6,977 nt of DNA from Acidimicrobiales bacterium (GTDB taxonomy: Bacteria; Actinomycetota; Acidimicrobiia; Acidimicrobiales; Palsa-688), in assembly GCA_030039575.1 (NCBI GenBank), contig JASHVH010000536.1, positions 1 through 6,977 of the forward strand. The letters run 5' to 3'. This document shows positions 5,825 to 6,977 of the stretch, piece after piece; the stretch's first letter is position 1, and the number at the start of each line of letters is the position of its first letter. A model generated the notes under the pieces. That model did no database searches and was not told the origin of the DNA. It worked only from the letters and a program-made list of their open reading frames with translations. Position numbers and translations under genes: made by a program.

Positions 5825-6946
5825 TTAGCTAACCGTCAGCGTGGCGTGACCGGTTAGATGCCGTTCGATCTCATCAAGGAGGACCTCGTGCCCGAGCCCC
5901 GGTGAGGAGCGCGGCACCCGGACCGTCCCGTCCTTGGCGACTATCGGCGGCGAGACCAGGTCCCGCTCGTAGTACTTGTCGGAGCCGGATACGTCGCTCG
6001 GGAAAACGAAGCCTGGCAGGCTGGCCAGTGCCACGTTGGCCGCCCGCCCCACGCCGAACTCGTGCATCCCACCGCACCATACAGGCACCCCGGCGGCGCG
6101 GCATACGTCGTGGACAGCACGAGCGGGCCCGAGCCCTCCCAGCCGGGAGACCTTGACATTAACGATGCGGCAAGCGCCAAGCGCGAGAGCGGCCCGGACC
6201 GAGGCCGCCGACGCGATGCTCTCGTCCAGGCAAAGCGGCGTAGAAAGCCGCTTCTGGACCTCGGCGTGAGCCATCAGGTCGTCGGCGGCGAATGGCTGCT
6301 CGATCATCGTAAGGCCTAGCCCGTCCAGCCGGGAAAATACCTCTCGGTGGTCATCTGGAGAAAACGCGCCGTTGCCGTCGACTTGCACCGCAATACCCGG
6401 GAACGACGCCATTACTTGCCGGCACGGCTCGACTTCCCAGCCCGGGGCAATCTTTAGCTTTATCCGCCGGTACCCTTCGTTGACGTACGCACCGACGACA
6501 TCCAAGAGGGCGTCAACAGTGGGCTCAATGCCAAGGCTCACCCCGGCCTCGATCGTTTCTGCCTCTCCGCCCAACACTTCGGCCAATGACTGGCCCAGGT
6601 GCCGGCTATACAGGTCCCAACAAGCCATATCGGTGGCGGCTCGAGCAAAAGCATTACCGCTTATACGGGACAACGCTAAGGCTTCAGCGGGCGAAGACCA
6701 CGTTGCCCCCAGCAGCGCCGGTACCAGGTAGCGTTCCAGCATCAGCCAGCAAGTGTCGACATTTTCACTGCAAAAATAAGGATCGCTCGGGCTGGCCGAC
6801 TCCCCCCAGCCAACGAGGCCCTCACTGTCAGTCGTCTGCACCAGAATGTGCTCGATCGACCCTTTTCGGTGCGAGCTGGTCTCGAACTCGTGGATCAGTG
6901 GCATACGCACTTTGAAAAGTTCGACCCGCACGACCTGGACCTTCAT
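5825..6946 (-). CDS. Enolase-superfamily enzyme: N-succinylamino acid racemase / o-succinylbenzoate synthase group
   Basis: A 373-residue protein with the enolase capping domain (about 1-130, C-terminal tail) and a TIM barrel. The muconate-lactonising subgroup residues are present: Lys163 and Lys165 in RIKLKIAPGW, metal ligands Asp190 (VDGNGAF), Glu216 (IEQP) and Asp241 (LDESI), and Lys265 in NVKVSRLGG. The stretches RIKLKIAPGWEVEP, VPVWCGGM and GRAANVALASLP are typical of the NSAR/OSBS branch, as in Amycolatopsis racemase. Arg268, three after the catalytic lysine, sits where that racemase has Arg266, reported to favour racemase activity. No menaquinone genes are near, so N-acyl amino acid racemisation is favoured over OSBS, though dipeptide epimerase cannot be ruled out. 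The segment GGMHEFG (292-298) differs from the usual GGM-(I/L)-E-(T/S)-G. The ATG fits the family N-terminus but has a weak ribosome site. It probably depends on an upstream gene ending at 6954. The stop lies in the palindrome GTTAGCTAAC (5824-5833). Confidence 0.9.
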   Translation of the reverse strand: MKVQVVRVELFKVRMPLIHEFETSSHRKGSIEHILVQTTDSEGLVGWGESASPSDPYFCSENVDTCWLMLERYLVPALLGATWSSPAEALALSRISGNAFARAATDMACWDLYSRHLGQSLAEVLGGEAETIEAGVSLGIEPTVDALLDVVGAYVNEGYRRIKLKIAPGWEVEPCRQVMASFPGIAVQVDGNGAFSPDDHREVFSRLDGLGLTMIEQPFAADDLMAHAEVQKRLSTPLCLDESIASAASVRAALALGACRIVNVKVSRLGGLGPARAVHDVCRAAGVPVWCGGMHEFGVGRAANVALASLPGFVFPSDVSGSDKYYERDLVSPPIVAKDGTVRVPRSSPGLGHEVLLDEIERHLTGHATLTVS

Positions 6947-6953
6947 GGCGGCG

Positions 6954-6977
6954 TCACGCTTCGCCCGCGTCGTCGGG
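6954..6977 (-). CDS. Possible C-terminal end of an upstream gene in the same operon
   Basis: On the minus strand the window's right edge reads PDDAGEA followed by TGA at 6956-6954, seven bases before the racemase-like ATG. The ATG lacks a good ribosome site of its own, so a gene ending here and coupled to it is plausible. Only eight codons are visible, so neither the reading frame nor the product can be confirmed. The racemase frame is also open to the edge. Confidence 0.3.
   Translation of the reverse strand, partial: PDDAGEA

Noticed and set aside
5824..5833. Perfect 10-base palindrome GTTAGCTAAC at the racemase stop codon
   Set aside because: It is short, includes the TAA stop, and has no U-run or repeat copies. 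It is too weak to call a terminator or operator, especially inside an operon.
5825..6946. Annotation of the enolase-superfamily gene as menaquinone menC
   Set aside because: The family includes true o-succinylbenzoate synthases, but no other menaquinone gene is in the window. The operon partners are peptidases, so a racemase role is more likely.

Overview
The window is a GC-rich (roughly 60%) bacterial stretch, densely packed with metabolic genes. No mobile element, CRISPR array or RNA gene was seen. GTG and TTG starts, purine-rich Shine-Dalgarno sites and a glutamine-synthetase-like protein very close to mycobacterial GlnA4 (including the C-terminal ending GFERL) suggest an actinobacterium or another high-GC Gram-positive. 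The third-position GC bias looks weaker than in Streptomyces. The phylum is inferred, not proven.

Left part (1-825): an incomplete minus-strand gene runs off the left edge. It encodes an unrecognised protein that looks like two tandem dimeric alpha/beta-barrel (ferredoxin-like) domains. A fair sigma70-type promoter precedes it. The 243-base divergent region also carries a 7-8-7 inverted repeat that may be an operator.

Centre (826-3747), plus strand, one probable operon: a GlnA4-type gamma-glutamyl-amine ligase, a class I amidotransferase-like gamma-glutamyl hydrolase (peptidase C26), and an NAD-type short-chain dehydrogenase. The order resembles M. tuberculosis Rv2860c-Rv2859c-(aldC)-Rv2857c, but the aldehyde dehydrogenase gene is absent here. 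The inferred scheme is that an amine is masked as a gamma-glutamyl amide, the alcohol/aldehyde part is oxidised, and glutamate is then released by hydrolysis.

Right part (3775-6946), minus strand, converging on the first operon: an enolase-superfamily enzyme of the N-succinylamino acid racemase / o-succinylbenzoate synthase group, an M55 D-aminopeptidase (DppA-like), and an M20 carboxypeptidase G2-like metallopeptidase. The genes are 21 bases apart and then overlap by 8 bases. An upstream gene of the same operon probably ends just inside the right edge. Together they look like a cytoplasmic pathway for salvaging D-amino-acid-containing peptides or N-acylated amino acids. An imperfect 11-bp-stem inverted repeat sits across the 27-base gap between the convergent operons and may terminate both.

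The most interesting points are the racemase-DppA-M20 operon with its altered racemase active-site segment, the reduced glnA4 locus beside it, and the duplicated-barrel protein of unknown role.
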